Shown here in pieces: positions 45,449 through 54,592 of a stretch of 64,000 bases of DNA. The notes beneath the pieces are model-generated. The model searched no databases, was not told where the DNA came from, and saw only the letters and a list, made by a program, of their open reading frames with translations. How positions within the stretch are numbered: position 1 is the first letter of the stretch; each line of letters begins with the position of its first letter. Position numbers and translations under genes: made by a program. Where the stretch lies: positions 1,178,001 to 1,242,000 of the forward strand of contig NZ_PDJE01000001.1 in assembly GCF_002563955.1 (NCBI RefSeq), in the 5' to 3' direction. Source of the stretch: Paramicrobacterium agarici (GTDB taxonomy: Bacteria > Actinomycetota > Actinomycetes > Actinomycetales > Microbacteriaceae).

Positions 45449-47452
45449 TTATTCCCCGATCACGGCTTCCCTCTGCCGTCGCACAGCGTTCGCGAGCTCG
45501 TCTGGCACGGTCTCGTCGTGCAGGCTCGTCGTGTCGCCGAGGGGCCTGCCCTCGACGATGCTGGTGAGAAGGCGCCGCAGAATCTTGCCCGACCGCGTCT
45601 TGGGCAGGTCGCGAACGATAAAGACGTGAGCCGGCTTGGCGATCGGCCCGATCTGGTGTGCAACGTGACCGCGAAGCGTCGCGGCCAGCTCGTCGTGGTT
45701 GACGTGTGCGTTCGCCACGACGAAAGCCGCGACAGCACTGCCCGTGACAGCATCCTGAACCCCGGCCACCCCGGCCTCGACGACGTCGGGGTGCGACACG
45801 AGCGCCGACTCGATCTCGAGCGCCGAGAGCCGGTGCCCTGATACGTTGATCACATCGTCGATGCGCCCGAGCACCCACGTATCGCCCTCGGCGTCGATGG
45901 CTGCGCCATCGCCGGACAAGAACCAGCCCTGCCGCCAGTACGCCGACCAATACGAGTCGCGGTACCGCTCCGCGTCGCCCCACACTGTGCGGGCGAGTGC
46001 AGGCCCCGGGCGATCGACGACGAGACGTCCGCCGACGCCCGCAGCAACGTCGCTTCCGTCAGCATCCACCACCCGCGTCGATACACCGGGCAGCGCGCGC
46101 GTCGCCGACCCGGGCTTGAGCGTCGATACGCCCGGCAGCGGAGCGATCGTCGCCGCGCCGGTCTCGGACTGCCACCAGGTGTCGACGATGGGGCACTCGC
46201 CGCGGCCGAGCCGCTCGTGAAACCAGTGCCAGGCCGACGGGTTGATGCCCTCTCCCACGGTGCCGAGCAGACGCAGGCTCGAGAGATCGTACGTCTCGGG
46301 CGGACCCTCGGGAAACCGCCCCATGAGCGTGCGAATGAGAGTCGGCGCCGTGTAGTACGTGGTCACTCCGTAGCGCTCGATGATCTCGAAGTGGCGCGCA
46401 GCATGCGGCGTCTCCGGCGTTCCCTCGTACATCACCTGCGTCACGCCGTTCGACAGCGGCCCGTAGAGGGAATACGTGTGCGCCGTGACCCACGCGAGGT
46501 CGGCCGTGCACCAGTGAACGTCGCCCGGCTTCGCGTCGAAGATCGCCCAGTGCGTGTAGTTTGCCTGCACGAGGTACCCGCCCGAGGTATGCACGAGGCC
46601 CTTCGGCTTTCCCGTCGTGCCCGAGGTGTACATGATGAACAGCGGCGTCTCGGCGTCGAAGTATTCGGGAATGTGAATGTCGGATGCTGTCGCCACAGCG
46701 TCGTGCCACCAGATGTCTCTGCCCGGGGTCCACGGAACAGCCGGCGTCTGATCGCCCGTGCGACGTACGACGAGCACGTGCTCGATGCTCGGCGAGTCTG
46801 CAACCGCAGCATCCGCCTGATGTTTGACGGGGACAGCCGCTCCACGACGAAACTGGCCGTCGCTGGTGATGAGTACTTTCGCACGCGTGTCGTCGACCCG
46901 AAACCGTACGGATTCGGCGCTGAATCCGCCGAAGACGAGCGAATGGATCGCACCGATTCGTGCGACGGCGAGCGTTGCGATGAGGGTCTCGGGAATGACG
47001 GGCAAGTAGATGACGACGCGGTCGCCCGCGCGCACGCCCAGCTCGGCTAGCGCGTTCGCCGCTCGCGCGACCTCGCGCTGCAGGTCGCGGTAGGTGATGG
47101 TTCGGCGATCGCCTTGCTCGCCCTCAAAGTGAACCGCGACGGTGTCGCCCCGGCCTGCGGCGACGTGCCTGTCGACGCAGTTCACGGCGACGTTGAGCGT
47201 TCCACCCGCGAACCACTCGACGCGCGGCACGGTGAGCGAACCGTCGTCGAGCTGCCGCACGGGCTCCCATGTGTGCGCCGTGTGCCACGGCGTCTGCCAC
47301 TCGAGGCGCTCCGCAGCGCGCTCCCAGAACGCGACGGGATCAGCGGCAGCGCGAGCAACGTCCCGGGCGGTGACGTTCGCCGAGCGCGCGAGGGTCTGAG
47401 GAGCCGGGTAGCGGCTCGTGCTGCGTGGACGAACGTCAATCACCGAGGTCAT
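45449..47452 (-). CDS. Acetyl-CoA synthetase-like AMP-forming ligase
   Basis: A 667-residue adenylate-forming enzyme. It has the AMP-binding core YTSGTTGKPKGLVHTSGG, the block DTWWQSETGA and the C-terminal KTRSGKILRR, whose lysine is the acetylation-controlled catalytic residue. The upstream QFRRGAAVPVK and ADLAWVTAHTY are typical of Acs. It activates acetate, or possibly propionate, to the CoA ester. The ATG was chosen where homology begins: TACGGT lies exactly 6 nt upstream, so the mRNA is probably leaderless. The open frame continues 138 codons further upstream, antisense-like and overlapping the neighbouring gene, and was discarded. Confidence 0.9.
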   Translation of the reverse strand: MTSVIDVRPRSTSRYPAPQTLARSANVTARDVARAAADPVAFWERAAERLEWQTPWHTAHTWEPVRQLDDGSLTVPRVEWFAGGTLNVAVNCVDRHVAAGRGDTVAVHFEGEQGDRRTITYRDLQREVARAANALAELGVRAGDRVVIYLPVIPETLIATLAVARIGAIHSLVFGGFSAESVRFRVDDTRAKVLITSDGQFRRGAAVPVKHQADAAVADSPSIEHVLVVRRTGDQTPAVPWTPGRDIWWHDAVATASDIHIPEYFDAETPLFIMYTSGTTGKPKGLVHTSGGYLVQANYTHWAIFDAKPGDVHWCTADLAWVTAHTYSLYGPLSNGVTQVMYEGTPETPHAARHFEIIERYGVTTYYTAPTLIRTLMGRFPEGPPETYDLSSLRLLGTVGEGINPSAWHWFHERLGRGECPIVDTWWQSETGAATIAPLPGVSTLKPGSATRALPGVSTRVVDADGSDVAAGVGGRLVVDRPGPALARTVWGDAERYRDSYWSAYWRQGWFLSGDGAAIDAEGDTWVLGRIDDVINVSGHRLSALEIESALVSHPDVVEAGVAGVQDAVTGSAVAAFVVANAHVNHDELAATLRGHVAHQIGPIAKPAHVFIVRDLPKTRSGKILRRLLTSIVEGRPLGDTTSLHDETVPDELANAVRRQREAVIGE

Positions 47453-47458
47453 GCTCAG

Positions 47459-47464
47459 ACCGTA
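47459..47464 (-). promoter_or_regulatory. Leaderless -10 box of the acetyl-CoA synthetase gene
   Basis: TACGGT on the minus strand, 6 nt, then the ATG. There is no ribosome-binding site. Confidence 0.55.
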
Positions 47465-47529
47465 ACCCGCGCAGCGCCCCGGGCGTCGTCGGCGATGAAA
47501 CTCTCTGTAACGAAAGCAGCGTCTCCGGC

Positions 47530-47901
47530 TCAGCGAATGAACAGAGGCAGCGGCATGCCGATCGAGACGAGTGCCGATCCGAGTCCGTAGCCGACGGCGC
47601 ACACGAGCAGGCCAATGATGGGCACCCAGTACGCCATGCGCCCCGTCATGATGCGACGAATAGTCCATACCGTGAAGACGATCACGGCGGCCAGCGGAAC
47701 CCAGAGGGCGATGTTCGTTCCCATGCCGATCAGACCGAAATTGCAGTAGCGCCCGATCTCGATGCACGGGATCGTCGAGAGCCCCAGAAAACTGCCGACC
47801 AGAAGAGTGAGACCAACGGTCATCACCAGAAGGACCTGCAGAATCACCGACACCACGAGATCCCATTCAGGGCGTGAGGAGGCGGGCGTCCGGCCAGGCA
47901 T
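47530..47901 (-). CDS. Small three-helix membrane protein
   Basis: A 123-residue protein with three hydrophobic helices (about 14-40, 60-82, 92-115) and two cysteines between helices 1 and 2 (IPCIEIGRYCNFG) that could form a disulfide on the outer face. It resembles in size and layout the small membrane protein encoded after xthA in this window, which also has two cysteines in the same loop. The function is unknown. It lies 77 bases upstream of the acetyl-CoA synthetase gene. Confidence 0.72.
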   Translation of the reverse strand: MPGRTPASSRPEWDLVVSVILQVLLVMTVGLTLLVGSFLGLSTIPCIEIGRYCNFGLIGMGTNIALWVPLAAVIVFTVWTIRRIMTGRMAYWVPIIGLLVCAVGYGLGSALVSIGMPLPLFIR

Positions 47902-47980
47902 GCGGCCAGTATGTCACTGCAAACTGGGCGCTTTCGCAGGAAATCCGGCAGGGTAACGAGCACGAAGGCTCAGAGATCGA

Positions 47981-48006
47981 GGGCGGATGCTGGTCAGCAT
48001 CCGCCC
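47981..48006. terminator. Hairpin made of paired GGATGCTG octamers
   Basis: GGGCGGATGCTG and its exact reverse complement CAGCATCCGCCC, separated by GT, form a 12-bp stem 20 bases beyond the stop of the threonine aldolase gene (minus strand). It probably terminates transcription, but it has no U-tract. It is the only place in the window where the abundant octamer occurs as an inverted pair. Confidence 0.6.
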
Positions 48007-48025
48007 GTCGAATTCACCGCGTCTG

Positions 48026-49093
48026 TCAGGCGGCGAATGCCTGGCGAATCTCAGCGACGAACGCGTCGACGTCGGCCTCTGTCGTGTCGAACGCGCACAT
48101 CCACCGCACCTCGTTCTGGTCGGCATCCCAGTCGTAGAAGCGGAACTTCTCACGCACCCGGTCGGCGACGCCGTCGGGCAGCTTCGCAAAGATCGCGTTC
48201 GACTGTGTCGCCTGCGAGAAGCTGAGACCGGGAAGCTCGCCGTTCTCGATGAGCTCGTCGAGCCGACCGCGCAGCAGCGCGGCCATCGCGTTCGAATGCT
48301 GCGCCGAGCGCAGCCAGAGGTCGCCCTCGAGCAAGGCGATGAGCTGCGCCGAGATGAAGCGCAGCTTCGACGCGAGTTGCATGTTCATCTTGCGCAGGTA
48401 CACGAGCCCGTCCGAGGCCTGCTGGTTGAACACCACGATCGCCTCGCCGAAGAGCAGGCCGTTCTTCGTTCCTCCGAAGCTCAGCACGTCGACGCCCGCG
48501 TCTCGCGTGATCGCCCGCAGCGGCACGTCGAGTGCGGCAGCGGCGTTCGCGATGCGCGCGCCGTCCATGTGCAGAGTCATGCCGCGCTCGTGCGCATGGT
48601 CGGCGATCGCACGCACTTCGTCCGGCGTGTAGACGGTGCCGACCTCCGTGGACTGCGTGATCGACACGACGAGCGGCTGCGCACGGTGCTCGTCGCCCCA
48701 GCCCCACGCCTCGGCGTCGATGAGCTCTGGGGTGAGCTTGCCGTCCGGCGTGTCGACGGTCAGCAGCTTCATGCCGCCGACGCGTTCGGGAGCGCCGTTC
48801 TCGTCGACATTGATATGCGCGGTGGATGCTGCAATGACGGCGCCCCAGCGGGGGAGCATCGACTGCAGGCCGATGACGTTGGCCCCCGTTCCGTTGAAGA
48901 CGGGGAACACCTCAATGCCGTCGCCGAAGTGCTGTTCGAACACCTCAGACAGTCGCGCCGTGTAGACGTCCTCGCCGTACGCGATCTGGTGGCCGCCGTT
49001 GGCCGCCGCGATCGCGTCGAGAATCTCGGGATGCGCACCGGCGTAGTTGTCGGAGGCGAATTGTTTGCGTGTGGGATCGTGCAGAGAGTTCAC
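48026..49093 (-). CDS. Low-specificity L-threonine aldolase
   Basis: A 355-residue PLP-dependent aldolase of the beta-eliminating lyase fold. It begins SLHDPTRKQFASDNYAGAHP, with GTGANVIGLQ for phosphate binding, LHMDGARIANAA carrying the PLP-ring Asp, and the Schiff-base lysine in LSFGGTKNGLL. It splits threonine and related beta-hydroxy amino acids into glycine and aldehyde. A GTG start was chosen because homologues begin near there and GAGG lies upstream; an ATG 6 codons earlier is possible. A GGATGCTG-paired hairpin follows it. Confidence 0.9.
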   Translation of the reverse strand: MNSLHDPTRKQFASDNYAGAHPEILDAIAAANGGHQIAYGEDVYTARLSEVFEQHFGDGIEVFPVFNGTGANVIGLQSMLPRWGAVIAASTAHINVDENGAPERVGGMKLLTVDTPDGKLTPELIDAEAWGWGDEHRAQPLVVSITQSTEVGTVYTPDEVRAIADHAHERGMTLHMDGARIANAAAALDVPLRAITRDAGVDVLSFGGTKNGLLFGEAIVVFNQQASDGLVYLRKMNMQLASKLRFISAQLIALLEGDLWLRSAQHSNAMAALLRGRLDELIENGELPGLSFSQATQSNAIFAKLPDGVADRVREKFRFYDWDADQNEVRWMCAFDTTEADVDAFVAEIRQAFAA

Positions 49094-49170
49094 CCCTCCA
49101 TCCTCACGCATTCTCGCTCGTCGTTGCTTGTGCGGGGCGCACGAATCCTGCGCTCTGCGCGCATTCTCGC

Positions 49171-49701
49171 TCAGTCCTCGAATCCCAGAAGCCGAGCGTA
49201 CTCGTCGTAGAGGGCGTCCCAGCCGGCAGCGTGAGCGGCGTCGCCCACCACGAGCGGAATCCGAGCACCCCCGGCCACGGCGTCGAGCGCCTGAAGGCAG
49301 ATGTGCCAGCCCGCCGCAAGGCTCGGCGCCAGCGACTCGTCGGTGAAGATGTGGTTGAGCTGCACGATCGTCTCATCGGCGGTCGGTGCCAGCTCGACCT
49401 CGATGCGATCCCCGGCCCATTCAATCGCCAGCATCCGCTGCACCGCGGCCGTTAACACCTTGCCCAGATTGGCGTTCGCCTCGAGATCGTCGGACTGCCG
49501 CAGCGACACGGCGCCCTTGCTGTCGAGATCCCGGTCGGGCGAGAAAGGCGCCCATCGTCCAACGGCATCCCGCTCGGTCAGCGTTGCCCACAAGTCGGCG
49601 GCGGAGTGCGTCATGGCACGCTCGAGCGTGAGCATGCAGTGTGGCCCCGTATCTACGAGCGTTGCGTTGACGGGATGCTCGGGCAAGTCCAGTTCGGCCA
49701 T
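49171..49701 (-). CDS. SRPBCC (AHSA1-like) domain protein
   Basis: A 176-residue protein of the START/SRPBCC fold. The opening LERAMTHSAADLWATLTE and RWAPFSPD, then HIFTDESLAPSLAAGWHICLQALDA, are typical of the AHSA1-like group. These helix-grip proteins bind hydrophobic ligands or partners; the ligand is unknown. It lies 77 bases upstream of the threonine aldolase gene on the same strand. A CACACT hexamer 6 nt before the ATG is a weak leaderless -10. Confidence 0.85.
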   Translation of the reverse strand: MAELDLPEHPVNATLVDTGPHCMLTLERAMTHSAADLWATLTERDAVGRWAPFSPDRDLDSKGAVSLRQSDDLEANANLGKVLTAAVQRMLAIEWAGDRIEVELAPTADETIVQLNHIFTDESLAPSLAAGWHICLQALDAVAGGARIPLVVGDAAHAAGWDALYDEYARLLGFED

Positions 49702-49794
49702 GCTTCCAGTGTGCTTTGCGGCGCGTCGTGAGTCCAGCGCGCGAACGATGGCCGCCCACGGACTCGCGGGCTGCCACCGTTCAGCGTGTCGCGT

Positions 49795-50886
49795 TCAGCG
49801 CCTGAGAGCCTCTCCCAGCTTGACGCGCGAGCCGGTCTTGAGAAGCGAGTTCTCGTAGATGCGCGACCCGATCATCACCACGAGAACAGCGGATGCTGCG
49901 AGCACGACGAGCGACAACAGCGGCTCCCACCATGCGGCGGTGCCGAGGAAGAGCCGCATCGGCATGCCGACCGGCGCTGAGAACGGCACGTACGACATGA
50001 TGCCGAGCACGAGCGGGTTGTCGTGAAAGATGATGACGAGAAAGTACGGCAGCATTACGAGCATCGTCACGGGAGTCGTCGTGGAGCCGATGTCTTCTTG
50101 GCGCGACACCATCGATCCTGTAGCGGCGAACAAAGCCGCAAGCAGCACGAATCCGATCACGAAGAACGCGACGAACCAGACGATGGGCGCGCCGAGTCCG
50201 AGCAGGAGCTCGCTCTGCCCGATCACTGAGAGCCCGATGATCGACAGCACGGCAAGGGCGGCGATCTGCCCGAACGCGAGAATCGAGTTTCCGAGCACCT
50301 TGCCCGCCAGCAGCGAGCGCACGGGGATCGCCGACATGAGAATCTCGACAACGCGCGTCTGCTTCTCTTCGACGACGCTCTGCGCGATGACGCTGCCGAA
50401 GGTCATTGCCGACATGAAGAAGACGAGACCGAAGCCCAATGCGACGAAGTAGGCGACGAGCGGATTCTCGGCGGTCGTGTCGAGCAGTGTCACCTTCGGC
50501 GTGATGCTCAGCTGCATCATGAGCGTCGTCGGCGCCTCCGTATCGGCGATGAGCGCGATGCCGACGGGGGAGTCGTCGGGAACGAGCGCCGCGTCGACCT
50601 CACCGTCGGCGACAAGCTCCTTCGCCTCGTCGACGGATCCCACTTTTGTGATGTCGTATCCGTCGTCACCCTCAATGCTCGCGGCGGCGTTTCCGACAGC
50701 GGCGACGGGTGTTGCCGATTGGTTCTGAGCGAAGATCCCGCCGATGATCACGCCAGCGATGGCGAGCACGAACAGAATGATCGTCGAGATGACGAATGCC
50801 TTGCTGCGAAGCCGCGCCATGATCTCGCGTTCGGCGACGAGCCAGGTGCTCGAGCTGAAGCTCGGTGCGTGCGTCGGGGTTGTCAT
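49795..50886 (-). CDS. ABC-2 exporter permease, NatB-like
   Basis: A 363-residue permease. One N-terminal membrane helix (about 32-54) is followed by a large extracytoplasmic domain of about 110 residues and then five or six helices. The cytoplasmic block VVEEKQTRVVEILMSAIPVRSLLAGK is diagnostic of NatB/YhaP-type ABC-2 permeases. In Bacillus, NatAB exports sodium; here the substrate is unknown. Its start overlaps the ATPase stop by 4 bases. Confidence 0.9.
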   Translation of the reverse strand: MTTPTHAPSFSSSTWLVAEREIMARLRSKAFVISTIILFVLAIAGVIIGGIFAQNQSATPVAAVGNAAASIEGDDGYDITKVGSVDEAKELVADGEVDAALVPDDSPVGIALIADTEAPTTLMMQLSITPKVTLLDTTAENPLVAYFVALGFGLVFFMSAMTFGSVIAQSVVEEKQTRVVEILMSAIPVRSLLAGKVLGNSILAFGQIAALAVLSIIGLSVIGQSELLLGLGAPIVWFVAFFVIGFVLLAALFAATGSMVSRQEDIGSTTTPVTMLVMLPYFLVIIFHDNPLVLGIMSYVPFSAPVGMPMRLFLGTAAWWEPLLSLVVLAASAVLVVMIGSRIYENSLLKTGSRVKLGEALRR

Positions 50887-51767
50887 GCGATGACCTCCTT
50901 GAAGATCTCAGCAAGCGATGGATGCTGCGGGGCGAAGGTCGTGACGGCGCCTTCGTCGATCGCGCGGCGAAGCACCCGCTGCGCTGTCGCCTCGTCGTCG
51001 ACGTCGAAGAGCGCGTAGCCGCCGTCGAAGTCGAGCACTGTGACGCCGGCGGTCTCGCGAAGCCAGCCGGCGTCTCCGCTGAAGAGCAGCTCGAAACGGT
51101 TTGCCGAGTGCTCGGCTCGAAGTTGCTCACGCGAACCGTTCGCTCGCACCTCTCCGCCGGCGATGATCACAAGGTCGTCGCAGAGGCGCTCGACGATGTC
51201 GAGCTGGTGGCTCGAGAACAGCACGGGAACCCCGCGGGCGGCGTATTCGCTGAGCACGGCGACGACGGAATCGACGGCGAGGGGATCGAGCCCTGAGAAC
51301 GGCTCGTCGAGAATGAGCGTCGTCGGCTCGTGAACGAGGGCGGCTGCGATCTGCGCGCGCTGCTGGTTTCCGAGCGAGAGGTTCTCGATCGGATCGTTCG
51401 CGCGTTCGGTGAGGTCGAGGTTCTCCAGGAGCTGTTCGGCGTTGCGCTTAGCGTGCGCCTGACTGAATCCATGCAGGCGAGCGAGATACACGAGCTGCTC
51501 GGTCACCTTCATCTTCGGGTAGAGCCCGCGTTCCTCGGGCATGTAGCCAAAGGCACGGCGGTCAGCGGCCGTGAGCGGGCTGCCGTCGAACGTGACGCTT
51601 CCGGAGTCGGACGTCAGCAGTCCGAGAATGATCCTCATCGTCGTCGTCTTGCCTGCTCCGTTACCGCCCACAAATCCCGTGAGTCGTCCGGGAGCGACGG
51701 TAAAGCTCACGTCGTTGAGCACGCGGCGTGTGCCGTAGCTCATCGTGATGCCAGAGATCTCGAGCAC
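50883..51767 (-). CDS. ABC exporter ATPase, NatA-like
   Basis: A 294-residue ATPase with Walker A GGNGAGKT (34-41), signature LSLGNQQR and Walker B LILDEPFSGLDP. After the nucleotide-binding domain, a C-terminal domain of about 80 residues matches the DUF4162 region often attached to NatA-like ATPases. It powers the NatB-like permease encoded directly after it. The signature has Leu-Gly-Asn in place of Gly-Gly-Gln, a common variant in this group. Confidence 0.92.
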   Translation of the reverse strand: MLEISGITMSYGTRRVLNDVSFTVAPGRLTGFVGGNGAGKTTTMRIILGLLTSDSGSVTFDGSPLTAADRRAFGYMPEERGLYPKMKVTEQLVYLARLHGFSQAHAKRNAEQLLENLDLTERANDPIENLSLGNQQRAQIAAALVHEPTTLILDEPFSGLDPLAVDSVVAVLSEYAARGVPVLFSSHQLDIVERLCDDLVIIAGGEVRANGSREQLRAEHSANRFELLFSGDAGWLRETAGVTVLDFDGGYALFDVDDEATAQRVLRRAIDEGAVTTFAPQHPSLAEIFKEVIA

Positions 51768-51940
51768 TGTCGGTCCTTTCCTCAGGTCTGTTTCAACGGT
51801 ATGGCGCTGCTGAGCGCGTCAGCATCCGCCTCGAGGCGGGTCTTTCCTCTCATCCGCATGGGGGAGTGCGAGGGGAGGACGACCGATCCCCGGATAAACA
51901 CGGCGTTCCACGACGACTCGCCCGGCGCAATGGTGGAGTC

Positions 51941-52711
51941 ATGAACGAAACACAGAACCGCATAGCACTCATCACCGGATCAAGCCGAGGCATCGGCAGA
52001 AGCGAGGCCATCGCGCTTGCTCGCAGCGGGTGCGATGTGATCATCACGTATCGCACGGGCGAACAGGAAGCGAAAGCCGTCATCGACGAGATCACGGCGA
52101 TGGGGCGGCGCGCCAAAGCCCTGCAGCTCGACGTCGGCGACGCGAGGTCGTTCGACGGCTTCGTCTCGCATCTGCGCACCGTCCTGGCTGACGAGTGGGG
52201 TCGCGCCGACATCGACATTCTCGTCAACAACGCCGGCGCGGCTGTATGGACACCCCTCGGAGAGATCAACGTCGACGAGGTGCGTGCAGCGCTCGACGTG
52301 CACGTCGTCGGAGTCGTGATGCTGACGCAGGCCCTTGCGCGGCACATCGCCGACGGCGGTCGCATCATCAACACGTCGAGCGGGCTCGCCCGGTTCGTGG
52401 GCGAGAACGGATACTCCGTCTACGCTGCCGCGAAGGGCGCCATCGAGGTCTGGACTCGCTACCTCGCGCAGGAGCTGGCTCCGCGAGGCATCACCGTGAA
52501 CGCCATCGCGCCCGGCGCGACGGGCACCGATTTCGGTGGCGGTTCGCTGCGAGACAACGATGACATCCGTTCTGCTCTCGGTGCCGTGACGGCTATGGGG
52601 CACGTCGGTCGCCCGGAGGACGTCGGCGCGGCCGTCGCCGTGATCGCGAGCGAGGGCATGAGCTGGGTGACCGGGCAGCGCATTGAGGCGTCCGGAGGCA
52701 TGCGGCTCTGA
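51941..52711 (+). CDS. Short-chain dehydrogenase/reductase
   Basis: A 256-residue classical SDR. It has the cofactor motif TGSSRGIGR, NNAGA, the catalytic Ser in INTSSGLARF and the Tyr/Lys pair in YSVYAAAKG. The residues after the glycine motif suggest NADP(H). The substrate is unknown. The 170 bases upstream separate it from the divergent NatAB operon and hold no gene. It is followed after 23 bases by an MmyB-type regulator gene, a frequent pairing in actinobacteria in which the regulator controls the SDR. Confidence 0.9.
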   Translation: MNETQNRIALITGSSRGIGRSEAIALARSGCDVIITYRTGEQEAKAVIDEITAMGRRAKALQLDVGDARSFDGFVSHLRTVLADEWGRADIDILVNNAGAAVWTPLGEINVDEVRAALDVHVVGVVMLTQALARHIADGGRIINTSSGLARFVGENGYSVYAAAKGAIEVWTRYLAQELAPRGITVNAIAPGATGTDFGGGSLRDNDDIRSALGAVTAMGHVGRPEDVGAAVAVIASEGMSWVTGQRIEASGGMRL

Positions 52712-52734
52712 GTCGCGTCGGGCAGAATGACCTC

Positions 52735-53577
52735 ATGGTGAGCGAACAGAGGGCCCAGCTCGCGGACTTCCTGCGAACACGGCGAGCGGCTCTCCAGCCG
52801 GAAGACGTCGGGATGCCGCGGGGCGCCCGGCGCCGCACGGACGGACTGCGACGTGAAGAGGTCGCGGCGCTCGCCGGACTGAGTGCCGACTATTACACGC
52901 GCATGGAGCAGCAGCGCGGGCCGAATCCGAGCGAGCAGATGCTTGCCGCACTCGCGCGCGGGCTTCGGCTCTCGCTCGACGAGCGCGACCATCTGCTGCG
53001 CTTGGGTGGTTATCCCGTTCCGCGGCGCGTCGTGAGCAGTGACCACGTGGACGCCGGCATCATGCGCATTCTCGATCGTCTCGCCGACACTCCGGCGATG
53101 GTCGTCGGCAGCGCGGGCGAGATTCTCATTCAGACGGGACCGGCGACTGCGCTCTTCGGCGACGAATCGCGCTTCGAGGGACTCGAGCGCAGCGTCGTCT
53201 ACCGCTGGTTCACCGATCCGGACTCTCGCTCGGTGTACCCGGAGGAGGATCACGACGAGCGGGCACGCGACTTCGTGGCCGACCTGCGGACGGCGTATGC
53301 GCGTGACTCGCGACCGTCGCCCGTGGCCGAGATCGTTGACGCTCTCACGGCGTCAAGCGCTGAGTTCCGGGCCCTCTGGGCCGAACACCGGGTGGGACGC
53401 AAGCACAGCCAGTACAAGCGGCTCGTGCACGCAGAGGTCGGTCTCATCGAGGTCTACTGCCAGTCGCTGTACGACCTCGATCAGAGCCAGGGCCTCCTCG
53501 TGTTCACGGCCGTTCCGGGGAGCGAGAGCGCCGAGAAGCTGCGCCTGCTGAGCGTCTTGGACGGCCGCGCTGTATGA
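52735..53577 (+). CDS. XRE regulator with MmyB-like ligand domain
   Basis: A 280-residue regulator. Its N-terminal helix-turn-helix (about 8-85) includes RRTDGLRREEVAALAGLSAD and YYTRMEQQRGPNPSEQML, a highly conserved block of this family. The C-terminal two thirds is the MmyB-like domain (PAMVVGSAGEIL, WFTDPDSRSVYPE, HRVGRKHSQYKRLVHAEVG), thought to bind a fatty-acid-like ligand. It likely controls the preceding SDR gene. CAGAAT 6 nt before the ATG is a degenerate leaderless -10. Confidence 0.9.
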   Translation: MVSEQRAQLADFLRTRRAALQPEDVGMPRGARRRTDGLRREEVAALAGLSADYYTRMEQQRGPNPSEQMLAALARGLRLSLDERDHLLRLGGYPVPRRVVSSDHVDAGIMRILDRLADTPAMVVGSAGEILIQTGPATALFGDESRFEGLERSVVYRWFTDPDSRSVYPEEDHDERARDFVADLRTAYARDSRPSPVAEIVDALTASSAEFRALWAEHRVGRKHSQYKRLVHAEVGLIEVYCQSLYDLDQSQGLLVFTAVPGSESAEKLRLLSVLDGRAV

Positions 53578-53606
53578 CGAAGGCTGGCCTCTGAGACACT
53601 TGTCAT

Positions 53607-53960
53607 GTGAGATTTCGACGATGGGCGCGCCCCACTCTTCAGCAGACATCGGATGCCGAGGGCACGCGTTTCGGCATCGGTGTGCCCGTGCACGTCGTCG
53701 ACGGGCTCACGGGCGACAGCTTCGCAGACGAGCCGACGGGGCTGATCGTCGGCACGGGTGCGGTTCTGCCGCACCGTGGCGTCACGAATCAGAGCGTGCA
53801 GGCGCGCGTCTGGATCGTGCAGTTCGACGAGCCGCAGCGCCTGCGCGACGGCCGAGGGCCGTTCTCCCGCGCGGAGATCTCAGAGGAGAGCCTTGTCGCC
53901 GCTCCGCCCCTCGACCATGAGCCCGATCAGGCGCGTGGCACGACGACGCCGTTCTCGTAG
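53607..53960 (+). CDS. Hypothetical protein overlapping a convergent gene
   Basis: A 117-residue protein from a GTG start. The central part (VPVHVVDGL, GLIVGTGAVL, VWIVQFDEP) reads like a small beta barrel. No family is recognised. It ends inside the convergent response-regulator gene, overlapping it by 34 bases, which is unusual here. It starts 29 bases after the MmyB-like regulator gene and may be transcribed with it. Coding is supported by codon bias and length only. Confidence 0.55.
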   Translation: MRFRRWARPTLQQTSDAEGTRFGIGVPVHVVDGLTGDSFADEPTGLIVGTGAVLPHRGVTNQSVQARVWIVQFDEPQRLRDGRGPFSRAEISEESLVAAPPLDHEPDQARGTTTPFS

Positions 53961-54592
53961 GCGAACACGACGGCCTGAATGCGGTCTCGCAGCGCGAGTT
54001 TCTGCAGGATCTTCGAGACGTGCGATTTGACCGTCGCATCGCCGACGAAAAGCGTTGCGGCGATCTCGGAGTTCGACATGCCCTGGGCGACGAGCTGCAA
54101 CACTTCACTCTCGCGCTCCGTCAGCAGATCGAGCTGCGGTGCGGCGATCGGCCGCGCTTCTGCTGCAGGTGCGGGTGCAGAAAAGCGCTGAATCACGCGG
54201 CGCGTGACCTCGGGCGAGAGCAGAGCGTCTCCCGCCGCGATCGTTCGCACGGCCTCCACGAGTTTCTCAGGACTCGAGTTCTTGAGTAGAAAGCCGCTCG
54301 CTCCGGCCTCGAGCGCGGCGAAGAGGTAATCCTCTCGGTCGAATGTCGTGAGCATGATCACGGCGGCATCTGTCGAACTCGTCACCTGGCGAGTCGCCTC
54401 AAGTCCGTCGAGCACGGGCATCTGCACGTCCATGCAGACGACGTCCGGCGTCAGCTCCCGAGCACGCTGCGCTGCTATGGCGCCGTTCTCGGCCTCGCCG
54501 ACGACGTCGATGTCGGACTGTGCATCGAGAATGATGCGAAAGCCGGCTCGCACCAGCTCGTGGTCGTCGGCGAGCAGAACGCGAATGGTCAT
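53927..54592 (-). CDS. NarL-type response regulator
   Basis: A 221-residue regulator with Asp55 in VVCMDVQMPVLDGLEATR and a LuxR helix-turn-helix (LTERESEVLQLVAQGMSN, DATVKSHVSKILQKLAL). Its start overlaps the upstream kinase stop by 4 bases (ATGA). It is the fourth regulator of this type in the window. The target is unknown. Its last 34 bases overlap the convergent hypothetical gene. Confidence 0.93.
   Translation of the reverse strand: MTIRVLLADDHELVRAGFRIILDAQSDIDVVGEAENGAIAAQRARELTPDVVCMDVQMPVLDGLEATRQVTSSTDAAVIMLTTFDREDYLFAALEAGASGFLLKNSSPEKLVEAVRTIAAGDALLSPEVTRRVIQRFSAPAPAAEARPIAAPQLDLLTERESEVLQLVAQGMSNSEIAATLFVGDATVKSHVSKILQKLALRDRIQAVVFAYENGVVVPRA

Noticed and set aside
47453..47866. 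Upstream extension of the acetyl-CoA synthetase frame by 138 codons
   Set aside because: The extension has no Acs homology, overlaps the small membrane-protein gene in another frame, and lies upstream of a good leaderless -10 box for the internal ATG.
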